NCBI GenBank assembly: GCA_001785195.1
Contig: MFTB01000019.1
Coordinates: 1-33,882 of the forward strand
Source: Candidatus Muproteobacteria bacterium RIFCSPHIGHO2_12_FULL_60_33
GTDB taxonomy: Bacteria > Pseudomonadota > Gammaproteobacteria > Acidiferrobacterales > Sulfurifustaceae
Reading direction: 5' to 3'
Length of the DNA: 33,882 nt
In this document: positions 9,088-18,094 of the stretch, in pieces
Layout: every line of letters begins with the position of its first letter
How positions within the stretch are numbered: position 1 is the stretch's first letter
The notes under the pieces: model-generated
What the model was told of the DNA's origin: nothing
Databases searched by the model: none
The model's input: only the letters and a program-made list of their open reading frames with translations
Translations under genes and position numbers: made by a program

Positions 9088-10401
9088 TTAAACTTCCAGC
9101 AGCAGTCGCGCCGGGTCTTCCAGCAGTTCCTTGATCATCACCAGGAACTGCACCGCCTCGCGCCCGTCCACCAGGCGATGATCGTAGGAGAGGGCCAGAT
9201 ACATCATGGGCCGGATCGCGACCTGGCCGTTTTCCGCCACCGGGCGGTCCTGGATTTTGTGCATGCCCAGGATCGCGCTCTGCGGCGGGTTCAGGATCGG
9301 GGTGGACAGGAGCGAGCCGAACACGCCGCCGTTGGTGATGGTGAAGGTCCCGCCGGTGATTTCCTCGAGCGTGAGCTGCGCGTTCTGCGCGCGCTCGCCG
9401 AAATCGCGGATGCGGGATTCGATCTCGGCCATGGTCAGGCGGTCGGCGTCGCGCAGCAGCGGCACCACGAGCCCGCGCGGCGAGCTGACCGCGATGCCGA
9501 TGTCGTAGAAGCCGTGATACACGACGTCGTCGCCGTCGATCGAGGCATTGATCTCGGGGAAATGCCGCAGCGCTTCCACCGTGGCCTTCACGAAGAACGA
9601 CATGAAACCGAGGCGCACCCCGTGCTCTTTTTCGAAGCGCTCGCGATGACGCGCGCGCAGCTCCATCACCGGCTGCATGTTGACCTCGTTGAAGGTCGTC
9701 AGGATCGCCGCCGTTTGCTGCGCCTCGACCAGCCGCTCGGCAATGCGCTTGCGCAAGCGCGTCATGGGCACGCGCTTCTCCACCCTTTGGTCCGCCAACG
9801 CGCCTTCCCCTATGACAGGACGAACGAGCGAAGCGAGTAGGGCTTCCGATTCGGCGCGCTTTTCTGTCCTCAATTCAGGTGGCGCCGCGGGCGCAGGGGC
9901 AGCCGGCTTCGGCATTGGCTTGGGCGCCACCGGCGCAGCCTCCATCGCGTCAATCTGTTGCAGCACGTCTTCCTTGAGGATGCGTCCACCCTTGCCGCTG
10001 CCCGGCACCTTGCGCGTATCCAGGCCATGCTCTTCCATCAGCCGTTTCGCGGCGGGCATGACGGCCGCCTTGGGCGCGGGCTCCGCGGTTGCCGGTTTGG
10101 AAGGAGCAGCCGCGCCCGTCGCGGCCTTGTCCATCCTTAGGTCCGCAGACGCGCCATCCCTGGCGCGCTTCTCAAGCCGGCCCAATACTTCACCTGACTT
10201 CACGGTCGCTCCGACCGGGGCCATGATCTCGGCGAGCACCCCGTCAGCGGGCGCCGGAACCTCGAAGACAATCTTGTCGGTTTCGATCTCGGCCAGCAGT
10301 TCATCGCGTGTAACTTTTTCGCCCGGCTGCTTGTGCCAGGTGAGGATCGTGCCTTCGGTGACCGATTCCGGAAAAACCGGGACCGTGATGTCAGTGGCCA
10401 T
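9088..10401 (-). CDS. sucB: dihydrolipoyllysine-residue succinyltransferase (E2)
   Basis: Lipoyl domain ([17 protein letters not shown]), peripheral subunit-binding domain, and catalytic [13 protein letters not shown]. Confidence 0.95.
   Translation of the reverse strand: MATDITVPVFPESVTEGTILTWHKQPGEKVTRDELLAEIETDKIVFEVPAPADGVLAEIMAPVGATVKSGEVLGRLEKRARDGASADLRMDKAATGAAAPSKPATAEPAPKAAVMPAAKRLMEEHGLDTRKVPGSGKGGRILKEDVLQQIDAMEAAPVAPKPMPKPAAPAPAAPPELRTEKRAESEALLASLVRPVIGEGALADQRVEKRVPMTRLRKRIAERLVEAQQTAAILTTFNEVNMQPVMELRARHRERFEKEHGVRLGFMSFFVKATVEALRHFPEINASIDGDDVVYHGFYDIGIAVSSPRGLVVPLLRDADRLTMAEIESRIRDFGERAQNAQLTLEEITGGTFTITNGGVFGSLLSTPILNPPQSAILGMHKIQDRPVAENGQVAIRPMMYLALSYDHRLVDGREAVQFLVMIKELLEDPARLLLEV
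9775..9864 (-). repeat. element D copy 1, in-frame in sucB, interrupted by the 42-bp element F (about 9810-9852)
   Basis: With 42 bp removed, about 40/48 nt match the copy at 10126-10173. Encodes EKRA[[14 protein letters not shown]][12 protein letters not shown]. Confidence 0.8.
9810..9852 (-). repeat. element F copy 1, nested in element D
   Basis: Minus strand GAAGCCCTACTCGCTTCGCTCGTTCGTCCTGTCAT matches 33/35 nt with 18050-18084. Confidence 0.8.
10126..10173 (-). repeat. element D copy 2 (48 bp), in-frame in sucB
   Basis: CTTGTCCATCCTTAGGTCCGCAGACGCGCCATCCCTGGCGCGCTTCTC on the plus strand. Internal hairpin GCGCCA-TCCC-TGGCGC. Encodes [16 protein letters not shown]. Confidence 0.8.
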
Positions 10402-10419
10402 GGCGTGCTCCCTGCGCCA

Positions 10420-13284
10420 TCATGTAATCGGCCCCAGCGCCTCATCGAGCAAGGCATGCAGCTGGGCGATATGAAGCTGATAGCTGCCCACGGCCGGGGC
10501 GGCCGAGGTCGGACGGCCGGTGTATTCGAGCGTCGCGCCCGGCGGGAGCGTGCGCCACAGGCGATGCTGGGTCTGGTACCAGACGCCCTGGTTGCGCGGC
10601 TCCTCCTGGCACCAGATGAAACGGCGCGCGGCGGGATAGCGCTGAAATGCCTGCTTCAACTCCTCCTCGGGAAACGGGTAAAGCTGTTCGATACGCAGTA
10701 TCGCGACGTCGCGTCGCCCGCGCGCCTGGCGTCGCTCGGCCAGATCATAATAGACCTTGCCGCTGCAAAGGACGACCTCCTTCACGGCGGCGTCCTCGAG
10801 CGCCTCGGTCTCGAACAGCACCGGGCGGAAACGGCCTTGGGACAAATCCTCCAGGCTGCTCACCGAGGACTGGTGACGTAGCATACTTTTCGGCGTCATG
10901 ACCACGAGCGGCTTGCGGCACAGCCAGCGCATCTGGCGCCGTAGCAGATGAAAAAACTGCGCCGGCGTGGTCGGCACGCACACGAACATGTTCTGCTGGG
11001 CGCACAGCTGTAAATAACGCTCTAGCCGTCCCGAGGAGTGCTCCGGTCCCTGGCCGTCATAACCGTGCGGCAGGAACAGCGCGAGTCCGCACAGGCGTTT
11101 CCATTTCTGTTCGCCCGAACAGATGAACTGGTCGATCACCACCTGCGCGATGTTGGCGAAATCGCCGAACTGCGCCTCCCAGATGGTGAGCGTCTTGGGG
11201 TCGGCGGTGGCGTATCCGTACTCGAAGGCCAGCACGGCCTCCTCCGAAAGCAGTGAATTGATGATGAGAAAATTCGGTTGTCCGTCGTAAAGATTGCGCA
11301 GCGGCACGTAGGCCGTGCCGTCCTTCTGGTTGGTCACCACCGCGTGGCGGTGAAAGAACGTGCCGCGCCCGGAATCCTGGCCGGACAGCCGCACCCCGTA
11401 ACCGTCCTGCAGCAGGCTGGCGTAAGCAAGGTTCTCAGCGAAACCCCAGTCGAGCGGCAGGGCGCCGGCCGCCATCTTGCGCCGCGCCTCGTAAATCTTG
11501 ACGACCTGCGGATGCAGCTCCAGGCCCTCCGGAACGTGCAGCATGCGCTCGGTCAGGGCGCGGACCGTCTCGAGGTTCACGCGTGTCTCGGTCGCGGGAT
11601 CGCAGGGGCCGCTCACATAGGGGTTCCAGTCCGCGCCGTAGGCATACTCGGATTTTTCCCTGGCCAGGAGATGCGGCGCGACATTGACGCCGGACTCGAG
11701 CCGCTGCTGATAATCCCGCAACATGCCGGTGGCTGCGTCCGCGCTGACGAGTTCCGCCTGCGCCAGCCGCTGCGCATAGAGCGCGCGCGCGGTCGGCAGC
11801 TCGTGGATGCGCTGGTACATGAGCGGCTGCGTCACCGTCGGTTCATCGGCCTCGGAATGGCCATGGCGGCGGTAACAATAGAGATCGATGATCACATCCT
11901 TGTGAAAGGTCATGCGGTAGTCGAGGGCGATCTGCGTGGCGAACAACACCGCCTCGGGATCGTCGCCGTTGACGTGGAAGATCGGCGCGCCGACCGCCTT
12001 GGCGATGTCGGTGCAGTAGAACGTGGAGCGCGCGTCCTGCTGCAGGCTCGTCGTGAAGCCGATCTGGTTGTTGATCACGATGTGCACCGTGCCCTTGGTG
12101 GCGTAGCCGCGCGACTGCGACATGCTGAAAGTCTCCATCACCACGCCCTGGCCCGCGAACGCGGCGTCGCCGTGGATCACCACGGGCAGCACGCGATTGC
12201 CGCGGCTGTCGCGGCGGCGCTCCTGGCGCGCGCGCACCGAGCCCTGCACCACCGGCCCGACGATTTCAAGATGCGAGGGATTGAAGGCCAGCGCCACGTG
12301 CACCGCGCCGCCCTCGGTGCCGATGTCGGAGGAGTAACCCAGGTGGTATTTCACGTCGCCGGTGCCGCCGTTCGATGGCGTCTTGCCCTCGAACTCGCGG
12401 AACAATACGGCCGGGCTTTTGCCGAGAATATTGACCAGCACGTTGAGTCGCCCGCGGTGCGCCATGCCGATGACCACCTCTTTCGTTCCGTGCGCGCCGG
12501 AGCGCTGAATCAGTTCGTCCAGCAGGGGGATCAGGCTTTCGGCGCCTTCCAGTGAAAAGCGCTTCTGTCCCACGTATTTCGTGTGCAGGTAGTGCTCGAT
12601 GCCCTCGGCCGCGGTCAGCCGTTCGAGCAGGTTGCGCTTTGTCTCGGGCGGATAGGCCGGCACGCCGTGCACGCTTTCGATGCTGCTTTGCAGCCAGCGC
12701 TTTTCCGCGGTGTCGGTGATGTGCATGTACTCGGCGCCGATGGTGCCGCCGTAGGTGGCGCGCAACAGCGCCAGAATCTCGCGCAGCGTGGCCTGGCGCG
12801 GCCCCACCAGCGAGCCGGTCTCGAACACCGCGTCGAGGTCGGTATCGGTGAGCCCGTGGTAACGCAAGTCGAGTTCCGGGATGGCCGGCGCCTCCCGCAA
12901 CCCGAGTGGATCGAGCCGCGCCGTCTGATGCGCGCGATAGCGGAAGGCGTTGATCAGCTGCAGTACCTTGACCTGCTTGTGCGCGGATTCGACCGGCGCC
13001 GCGCGACTGTCTTCACGGGGCGCGGCGGCGGGGCGGGATCGATGCGCGAGCCGGCGGAATTCCTCGCGGACCGCGGAGTGAGAGACATCCCGTTCCACAC
13101 CATCGACACGCGGCAGGCTCTCGAAGTAGCTGCGCCAGGCGGAAGGCACGGAGGCGGGATCGCGCAGAAACTGCTCGTAGAGGTCCTCGAGATACGCGGC
13201 ATTGCCGTCCGCCAGCGTCGAGGAGCGCCAGCGGGCGCTCAGGCTTTGCTCCTTGGTGGTGATGCTCGTCTGCTTTCTATCCAT
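10420..13284 (-). CDS. sucA: 2-oxoglutarate dehydrogenase E1 component
   Basis: 954 aa. YLEDLYEQFLRDPASVP, GMAHRGRLNVLVN, HGDAAFAGQGVV, YRRHGHSEADEPTVTQPLMY, LPHGYDGQGPEHSSGRLERYLQL. Confidence 0.97.
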   Translation of the reverse strand: MDRKQTSITTKEQSLSARWRSSTLADGNAAYLEDLYEQFLRDPASVPSAWRSYFESLPRVDGVERDVSHSAVREEFRRLAHRSRPAAAPREDSRAAPVESAHKQVKVLQLINAFRYRAHQTARLDPLGLREAPAIPELDLRYHGLTDTDLDAVFETGSLVGPRQATLREILALLRATYGGTIGAEYMHITDTAEKRWLQSSIESVHGVPAYPPETKRNLLERLTAAEGIEHYLHTKYVGQKRFSLEGAESLIPLLDELIQRSGAHGTKEVVIGMAHRGRLNVLVNILGKSPAVLFREFEGKTPSNGGTGDVKYHLGYSSDIGTEGGAVHVALAFNPSHLEIVGPVVQGSVRARQERRRDSRGNRVLPVVIHGDAAFAGQGVVMETFSMSQSRGYATKGTVHIVINNQIGFTTSLQQDARSTFYCTDIAKAVGAPIFHVNGDDPEAVLFATQIALDYRMTFHKDVIIDLYCYRRHGHSEADEPTVTQPLMYQRIHELPTARALYAQRLAQAELVSADAATGMLRDYQQRLESGVNVAPHLLAREKSEYAYGADWNPYVSGPCDPATETRVNLETVRALTERMLHVPEGLELHPQVVKIYEARRKMAAGALPLDWGFAENLAYASLLQDGYGVRLSGQDSGRGTFFHRHAVVTNQKDGTAYVPLRNLYDGQPNFLIINSLLSEEAVLAFEYGYATADPKTLTIWEAQFGDFANIAQVVIDQFICSGEQKWKRLCGLALFLPHGYDGQGPEHSSGRLERYLQLCAQQNMFVCVPTTPAQFFHLLRRQMRWLCRKPLVVMTPKSMLRHQSSVSSLEDLSQGRFRPVLFETEALEDAAVKEVVLCSGKVYYDLAERRQARGRRDVAILRIEQLYPFPEEELKQAFQRYPAARRFIWCQEEPRNQGVWYQTQHRLWRTLPPGATLEYTGRPTSAAPAVGSYQLHIAQLHALLDEALGPIT

Positions 13285-13405
13285 GACAGCGTGAAATCGC
13301 CGGGATACCGGGGTGTGGGCGGTGCACCACTACACACCAGCTTAGCAGGTCTGTGCCTCCCGCCTGCGCCGCCACAGGACGCGTAGCGTGCCGCATGGCT
13401 TGAAT

Positions 13406-13440
13406 CCCGCTACGGCGGGGAAACCTGCCGGACTTCCCCG
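13406..13440. other. hairpins in the spacer between sucA and dsbA
   Basis: cccgc-tacg-gcggg (13406-13419) and an overlapping cggggaa...ttccccg inverted repeat. Confidence 0.35.
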
Positions 13441-13454
13441 ATGTCATGAAGCCA

Positions 13455-14096
13455 TCACTTTTTTACAGGTTTTTTCTTGCGTTCCTTGGCGGCCTTGCCG
13501 ATCAGGTCATCCAACAGCTTTAACATGGCCCCCTCGCCGCCGGCCATGGCGGCGGTGGTCAGGTACTTGCCGTCCACCACCATCGCGGGGACGGAGTTGA
13601 TATTCAGGTCCTGGTTGAGCTGCTTGGCCTTCTCCAGCTTCAGGCGCACACCGAAGGAATTGAAGGCCTCCCCGAATTTCTTGCGATCCACGCCCTGGCT
13701 CGCCGCAAAACCGGTGATGGCCTTTTCATCATTGAACGCCCCCGGCTGCTCCTGCACGGCCTTGAAAAAAGCCATGTGGACTTTTTCCAGCACGCCCAGG
13801 GCCTCGAAGGCGTAATAGGCCTGAGCGTGCGTCATCCAGCGCGGGGCGGTGCCGGGGGTGCGCACGAATTGCGCGTTCGCAGGCATTTTTTTCTGCCAGC
13901 TCGCCAGCGCCGGTTCCAGCACGTAGCAATGCGGACAGCCATACCAGAAAAATTCCCGCACCTCGATGTTGTCACCGGTTTCGACCGGCGCCGGAAAGGG
14001 CAAGACCATGTAGTGCCGTCCCTCCTCGAAACCGGCGTGAGCCAGTCCCGGAAGCAGAAACAGAGTCATCAAGCAGCCGCCTAAAAATCGTTTCAT
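13455..14096 (-). CDS. dsbA: thiol:disulfide interchange protein, DsbA family
   Basis: Signal peptide, FFWYGCPHCYVLEP (CPHC active site), and VPAMVVDGKY cis-Pro region. Confidence 0.92.
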   Translation of the reverse strand: MKRFLGGCLMTLFLLPGLAHAGFEEGRHYMVLPFPAPVETGDNIEVREFFWYGCPHCYVLEPALASWQKKMPANAQFVRTPGTAPRWMTHAQAYYAFEALGVLEKVHMAFFKAVQEQPGAFNDEKAITGFAASQGVDRKKFGEAFNSFGVRLKLEKAKQLNQDLNINSVPAMVVDGKYLTTAAMAGGEGAMLKLLDDLIGKAAKERKKKPVKK

Positions 14097-14274
14097 TTAT
14101 GGTTCTCCGAAGAATCGTTGGGTGAGGGTAAAAAAACCGGCCAGGCTATGCAACTAGCGCCCAGTGCCCGAGGCGAACGCTCTTTCGGCAATGGGCGCAG
14201 TAGCCGCAATGAGCCATGTTTCTATGAGCGCCACTGCTGCCGTCTCCGAAATGCTGCGTCACGGGATCCGGCGG

Positions 14275-15684
14275 CTAGCGCTTCTGCAAATGCTCGAGCA
14301 GTCGGGCATGGATGTTACCGAAACCGCCGTTGCTCATGACCAATATATGATCATCCGGGCGCGCCTCGCGCGACAAGGTCTCGATGATTTCTTCCACCGT
14401 CGGATACGCCTGCCCGCGGCCTTGCAGCGCGTTCGTGACCCGCTCCAGGTTCCAGTTGAGGTCGGCGGGCCTGAGCATCCACACCTTGTCGGCGCACGCC
14501 AGCGAGCCGGCCAGCGTGTCGCGGTGCACACCCATGCGCATGGTGTGGGAGCGCAATTCCAGCACCGCCAGGATGCGCGCGTTGCCGACCCGGGCGCGCA
14601 AGGCCTCCAGCGTCGCCGTGATCGCGGTGGGGTGATGCGCAAAGTCGTCGTACACCGTGATGCCGCGCACCGCGCCACGCACCTCGAGCCGGCGCTTGAC
14701 GTTGCGGAATTTCGCCAGCGCCGCCAGCGCGGTCTTGACCGGCACCCCGGCATGACGCGCGGCCGCGATCGCCGCCAGGGCATTGGCCATGTTGTGGCTC
14801 CCCAGCAAGCCCCACGACACTTCGCCCTGATCCTGTTTTTTAAACAGTACCTGGAAACGGCTGGCCTCGGGATTGCGCGCAACAGCCTCCCACCCGTCCC
14901 CCGCCCCGACATGCTCGACGGGAGTCCAGCGGCCCATGGCTAGCACGTTGGACAGATTCTCGTCCTTGGCATTCACCACCAGCAGCCCTGACCCCGGCAC
15001 GGTGCGGACAAAATGATGAAACTGGAGGGCGATCGCGGCGAGGTCGGGAAAAATATCCGCGTGATCGAATTCCAGGTTGTTCAGGATGGCGGTGCGTGGG
15101 CGATAGTGAACGAATTTCGAGCGCTTGTCGAAAAAGGCGGTGTCATATTCGTCGGCCTCGATGACGAAGAAGGGTTCCTTGCCCAGGCGCGCCGAAACGC
15201 CGAAATTCTCCGGCACGCCGCCGATCAGAAAACCCGGTTTGAGTTTGGCGTGCTCCAGAATCCAGGCCAGCATGCTGGCCGTGCTGGTCTTGCCGTGCGT
15301 GCCCGCGACCGCCAGTACCCAGCGGCCGTGGTCGCTCGCGGTATCCTGCCTCCCGCGACACTTGTGCGTCCCTGCACATCGTAAAATATTCTCCCCGATC
15401 CATTGCGCACCGGAGGTGTAGCGGATTCCGCGCTCAAGCACCGCTTCCACCAGCGCGTTGCCGCGTGACAGCGCGTTGCCGATGATCACGAGGTCGGGCC
15501 TGGCACTGTCGAGATGCGCCGCGACGTAACCTTCCATCAACCGGATACCCTGGGCCTCGAGCTGCGTGCTCATGGGCGGATAAACCTTGGCATCCGAGCC
15601 GCTCACGTCGTGACCGAGATCGCGCGCGAGCAGCGCCACACCGCCCATGAAGGTTCCCCCGATACCGAGAATATGAATACGCAT
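14275..15684 (-). CDS. mpl: UDP-N-acetylmuramate:L-Ala-gamma-D-Glu-meso-DAP ligase
   Basis: MRIHILGIGGTFMGGVALLARDLGHDVSGSD, VAGTHGKTSTASMLAWIL, IEADEYDTAFFDKRSKFVHY, YDDFAHHPTAI. Confidence 0.95.
   Translation of the reverse strand: MRIHILGIGGTFMGGVALLARDLGHDVSGSDAKVYPPMSTQLEAQGIRLMEGYVAAHLDSARPDLVIIGNALSRGNALVEAVLERGIRYTSGAQWIGENILRCAGTHKCRGRQDTASDHGRWVLAVAGTHGKTSTASMLAWILEHAKLKPGFLIGGVPENFGVSARLGKEPFFVIEADEYDTAFFDKRSKFVHYRPRTAILNNLEFDHADIFPDLAAIALQFHHFVRTVPGSGLLVVNAKDENLSNVLAMGRWTPVEHVGAGDGWEAVARNPEASRFQVLFKKQDQGEVSWGLLGSHNMANALAAIAAARHAGVPVKTALAALAKFRNVKRRLEVRGAVRGITVYDDFAHHPTAITATLEALRARVGNARILAVLELRSHTMRMGVHRDTLAGSLACADKVWMLRPADLNWNLERVTNALQGRGQAYPTVEEIIETLSREARPDDHILVMSNGGFGNIHARLLEHLQKR
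15325..15378 (+). repeat. element E copy 1, in-frame insertion in mpl
   Basis: Extra peptide CAGTHKCRGRQDTASDHG between LR and RWVLAVAGTHGKT. CCCGCGACACTTGTGC is shared with mltA, in opposite orientation relative to the gene. Confidence 0.65.
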
Positions 15685-16214
15685 CAGTTCGTAGCCGGAA
15701 CAGGATTCATGAAAAGACCGGTCACGCCCATTGAGAGGATCAAATATAAAAGGCTCGCGGCCACGCCGGCCGCCAGGGTAATAGACAGGGCGTGCCGCCA
15801 TACGTGCCCGAACACCAGCGTATACCACACGAGAAAAGGTGCCCAGACCCATGCCGGGGGTAACCACTCCCGGGTCAGTCCGGAGGTCGCCCAGGCCAGC
15901 AACGAAAGCAGGGCACCACAGCCGGCCAGCGCGGTGAGTGTCTGGGTCACGCGATTTTCCAGTTGGCGCCACGGCAGCACCAAGTGTGTCACGGCAGCGA
16001 GCAGCAGCGTGTCCACCGCGGCCGCCAGAACGGCATTTTCAAAAGTGAGAACATCGAGCACGCCGAGCACGCCGGCCGCCGCGTAGGCGGCGAGCGCCGC
16101 GAGCATCCCGAGGCGGGATGCCGGCAGGTCCTGGGGGCTGGCGCGCAGCAGGCAGATATTGAGCAGTATTCTCAGCGGCACGGTCCGTCCCGTAGTTGTT
16201 TGAAGTTGTCTCAA
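15684..16214 (-). CDS. multi-TM membrane protein, possibly Yip1-like; start codon uncertain
   Basis: 176 aa ORF with several hydrophobic helices. Its stop overlaps the mpl start (TGATG). The start may be further downstream. Confidence 0.6.
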   Translation of the reverse strand: MRQLQTTTGRTVPLRILLNICLLRASPQDLPASRLGMLAALAAYAAAGVLGVLDVLTFENAVLAAAVDTLLLAAVTHLVLPWRQLENRVTQTLTALAGCGALLSLLAWATSGLTREWLPPAWVWAPFLVWYTLVFGHVWRHALSITLAAGVAASLLYLILSMGVTGLFMNPVPATN

Positions 16215-16235
16215 AAACGCTTCAACAAGAATTTG

Positions 16236-16318
16236 GAACCACAGATGAACACGGATTCACACAGATACCCGATCATTTCCTCTTAATCTGCGTTCATCTG
16301 TGTTTATCTGTGGTTTCA
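16236..16318. repeat. family B inverted repeat
   Basis: gaaccacagatgaacacggattcacacagat (16236-16266) pairs with atctgcgttcatctgtgtttatctgtggtttc (16286-16317). Confidence 0.85.
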
Positions 16319-16339
16319 CAAAAATTTTGGGGATAACTT

Positions 16340-16795
16340 CTAGTTGTCGCCCGTGACACGGGCGATGAGCCAGCGGCCTTGATCGTCTTTCTCGATCCGG
16401 ACCAGGAACCGGACCTCACCGGTCATGGGTGTCCCTGGCTGCAGATAGGTGACGCGGATGGTGACAGTGCGTCGCGCGTCATCCGCCCGCCGGGTTTCGC
16501 CTGGCACGAACTTCAGCGACACGCCCTGGGCCTGCCTGGCGCGCAGGAAATCCACACCGACACGGGCGGAGAGATCATCGATCAGCGCTTCGGGATCTTG
16601 TTCCGGTGCAAGATTGGCGATGTCGCGCAGCGGTTGGGTCTCCGCCGGGGCCGTCACCAGGGCCTCGATGAAATCCCGGGCACGACCTTCCGGGGTGCCC
16701 CAGAGCGGCTCGCACGCTGTCAGCGCCGACACCAGCCATATCCCGGCGATCCATGTTGTATTCCGCTTGCCCGTTTCCTGCCCACGCCGGTTCAT
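16340..16795 (-). CDS. small putative lipoprotein
   Basis: Signal sequence with lipobox-like LTAC. C-terminal VRIEKDDQGRWLIARVTGDN. Confidence 0.6.
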   Translation of the reverse strand: MNRRGQETGKRNTTWIAGIWLVSALTACEPLWGTPEGRARDFIEALVTAPAETQPLRDIANLAPEQDPEALIDDLSARVGVDFLRARQAQGVSLKFVPGETRRADDARRTVTIRVTYLQPGTPMTGEVRFLVRIEKDDQGRWLIARVTGDN

Positions 16796-16874
16796 TGCCT
16801 AATGATAAACCAAAAGCGGAACCCCCGAGCCGCAGTTGGGCCGGGCGCGGGAAATGCATACACTGGCATTCTCT

Positions 16875-18044
16875 ATGAGCGAATCGCCGGTCCAGGACAT
16901 GACGACACTCACGCGCTTGTGCGAGTCGCTGCGCGATCGCCCGTGGATGGCGCTGGATACGGAATTCATGCGCACGCGGACCTATTACGCGCGCCTGTGC
17001 CTGGTGCAGGTGGCGGCCCCGGAGGTCATTGCCTGCGTGGATACTCTCGCCCTGCCCACCATCGAGCCGCTGCTGGAGGTGATTTATTCACCGCGCGTGT
17101 TCAAGGTCATTCACGCCGCACGTCAGGACCTCGAGGTGTTTGCCCAGCACCTGGCGCTGAATACCGATGCACCTCCTGACTCAGCATTATACCCGCGCAA
17201 GGTGCTGGGGGCGCCGCCCGCGCCGGTGTTCGACACCCAGATCGCCGCCTCGCTGTGCGGATACGACGACCAGATCGGCTACGGTGCGCTGGTGGAATCC
17301 ATCACGGGTCACAAACTCCCCAAGCTGCATACGCGCGCCGACTGGGAAACCCGCCCGCTCCCGCCGGATCAATTGCACTATGCCGAAGACGACGTGCGCT
17401 ACCTGCGCGACCTGTATCAATTCCTCGCGCAAAAACTGGAAGGCCTTGGGCGGACCGATTGGCTGCGGGAAGAATGCGCCGCACTCACCGACCCCAAGCT
17501 GTATCGAAACGATCCGCGCGAGGCTTACCGGCGCCTGAAGCAGGGTCAGTCGCTGCCGCCCGCGGCGCAGACGCTGTTGCGCGAGCTGGCGGCCTGGCGC
17601 GAGCTCACGGCACAGAAACACAACCTGCCGCGCGGCTGGGCCGCCTCCGACGCCGCGCTGGTGGAAACCGCCTTGGCCGCCCCGACGACCGTGGAGGCGC
17701 TCGGCCGTATCACCGGCATGGGCGGATCGCCGGCACGCAAATGGGGCGAGGAAATTTTGCAGGCCGTCCAGCACGGACTGACGCTGAAGCCCGAACGCCT
17801 GTGGGAGGAACCACGACGTCTCGACCAGCGGCAACAGGCCTTGTACGAACAACTGCAAACGCGCGTGCGCGCGATCGCCGCACAGATGAAAATCAGCGCC
17901 ACCCTGCTGGCGCCGCGCCGGGAATTGTTGAAGCTCATTGCCGGCGATGCCTCGGGCAGCCTGGCGCGCGGCTGGCGCCGCGCGCTGATCGGTGAAGAGC
18001 TGTTGCAACTCTGCGGCAACCCGGCGGCCGCGGCCACCTCCTGA
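16875..18044 (+). CDS. rnd: ribonuclease D
   Basis: MALDTEFMRTRTYYARLCLVQVA, HAARQDLEVF, FDTQIAASLCGYDDQIGYGALVE, DWETRPLPPDQLHYAEDDVRYL, and an HRDC-like C-terminus. The ORF is open from 16836; start chosen at MSESPVQ. Confidence 0.93.
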   Translation: MSESPVQDMTTLTRLCESLRDRPWMALDTEFMRTRTYYARLCLVQVAAPEVIACVDTLALPTIEPLLEVIYSPRVFKVIHAARQDLEVFAQHLALNTDAPPDSALYPRKVLGAPPAPVFDTQIAASLCGYDDQIGYGALVESITGHKLPKLHTRADWETRPLPPDQLHYAEDDVRYLRDLYQFLAQKLEGLGRTDWLREECAALTDPKLYRNDPREAYRRLKQGQSLPPAAQTLLRELAAWRELTAQKHNLPRGWAASDAALVETALAAPTTVEALGRITGMGGSPARKWGEEILQAVQHGLTLKPERLWEEPRRLDQRQQALYEQLQTRVRAIAAQMKISATLLAPRRELLKLIAGDASGSLARGWRRALIGEELLQLCGNPAAAATS

Positions 18045-18049
18045 AAAAT

Positions 18050-18086
18050 GAAGCCCTATTCGCTTCGCTCATTCGTCCTGTCATTA
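18050..18086 (+). repeat. element F copy 2, in the spacer after rnd
   Basis: GAAGCCCTATTCGCTTCGCTCATTCGTCCTGTCAT, 33/35 nt identical to the insert in sucB. Confidence 0.8.
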
Positions 18087-18094
18087 TTATTTCG

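Noticed and set aside
14103-14274. Spacer between dsbA and mpl with two CTAGCGC copies, considered as an sRNA or repeat
   Set aside because: Only a 7-nt direct repeat, with no convincing promoter-terminator pair or hairpin.
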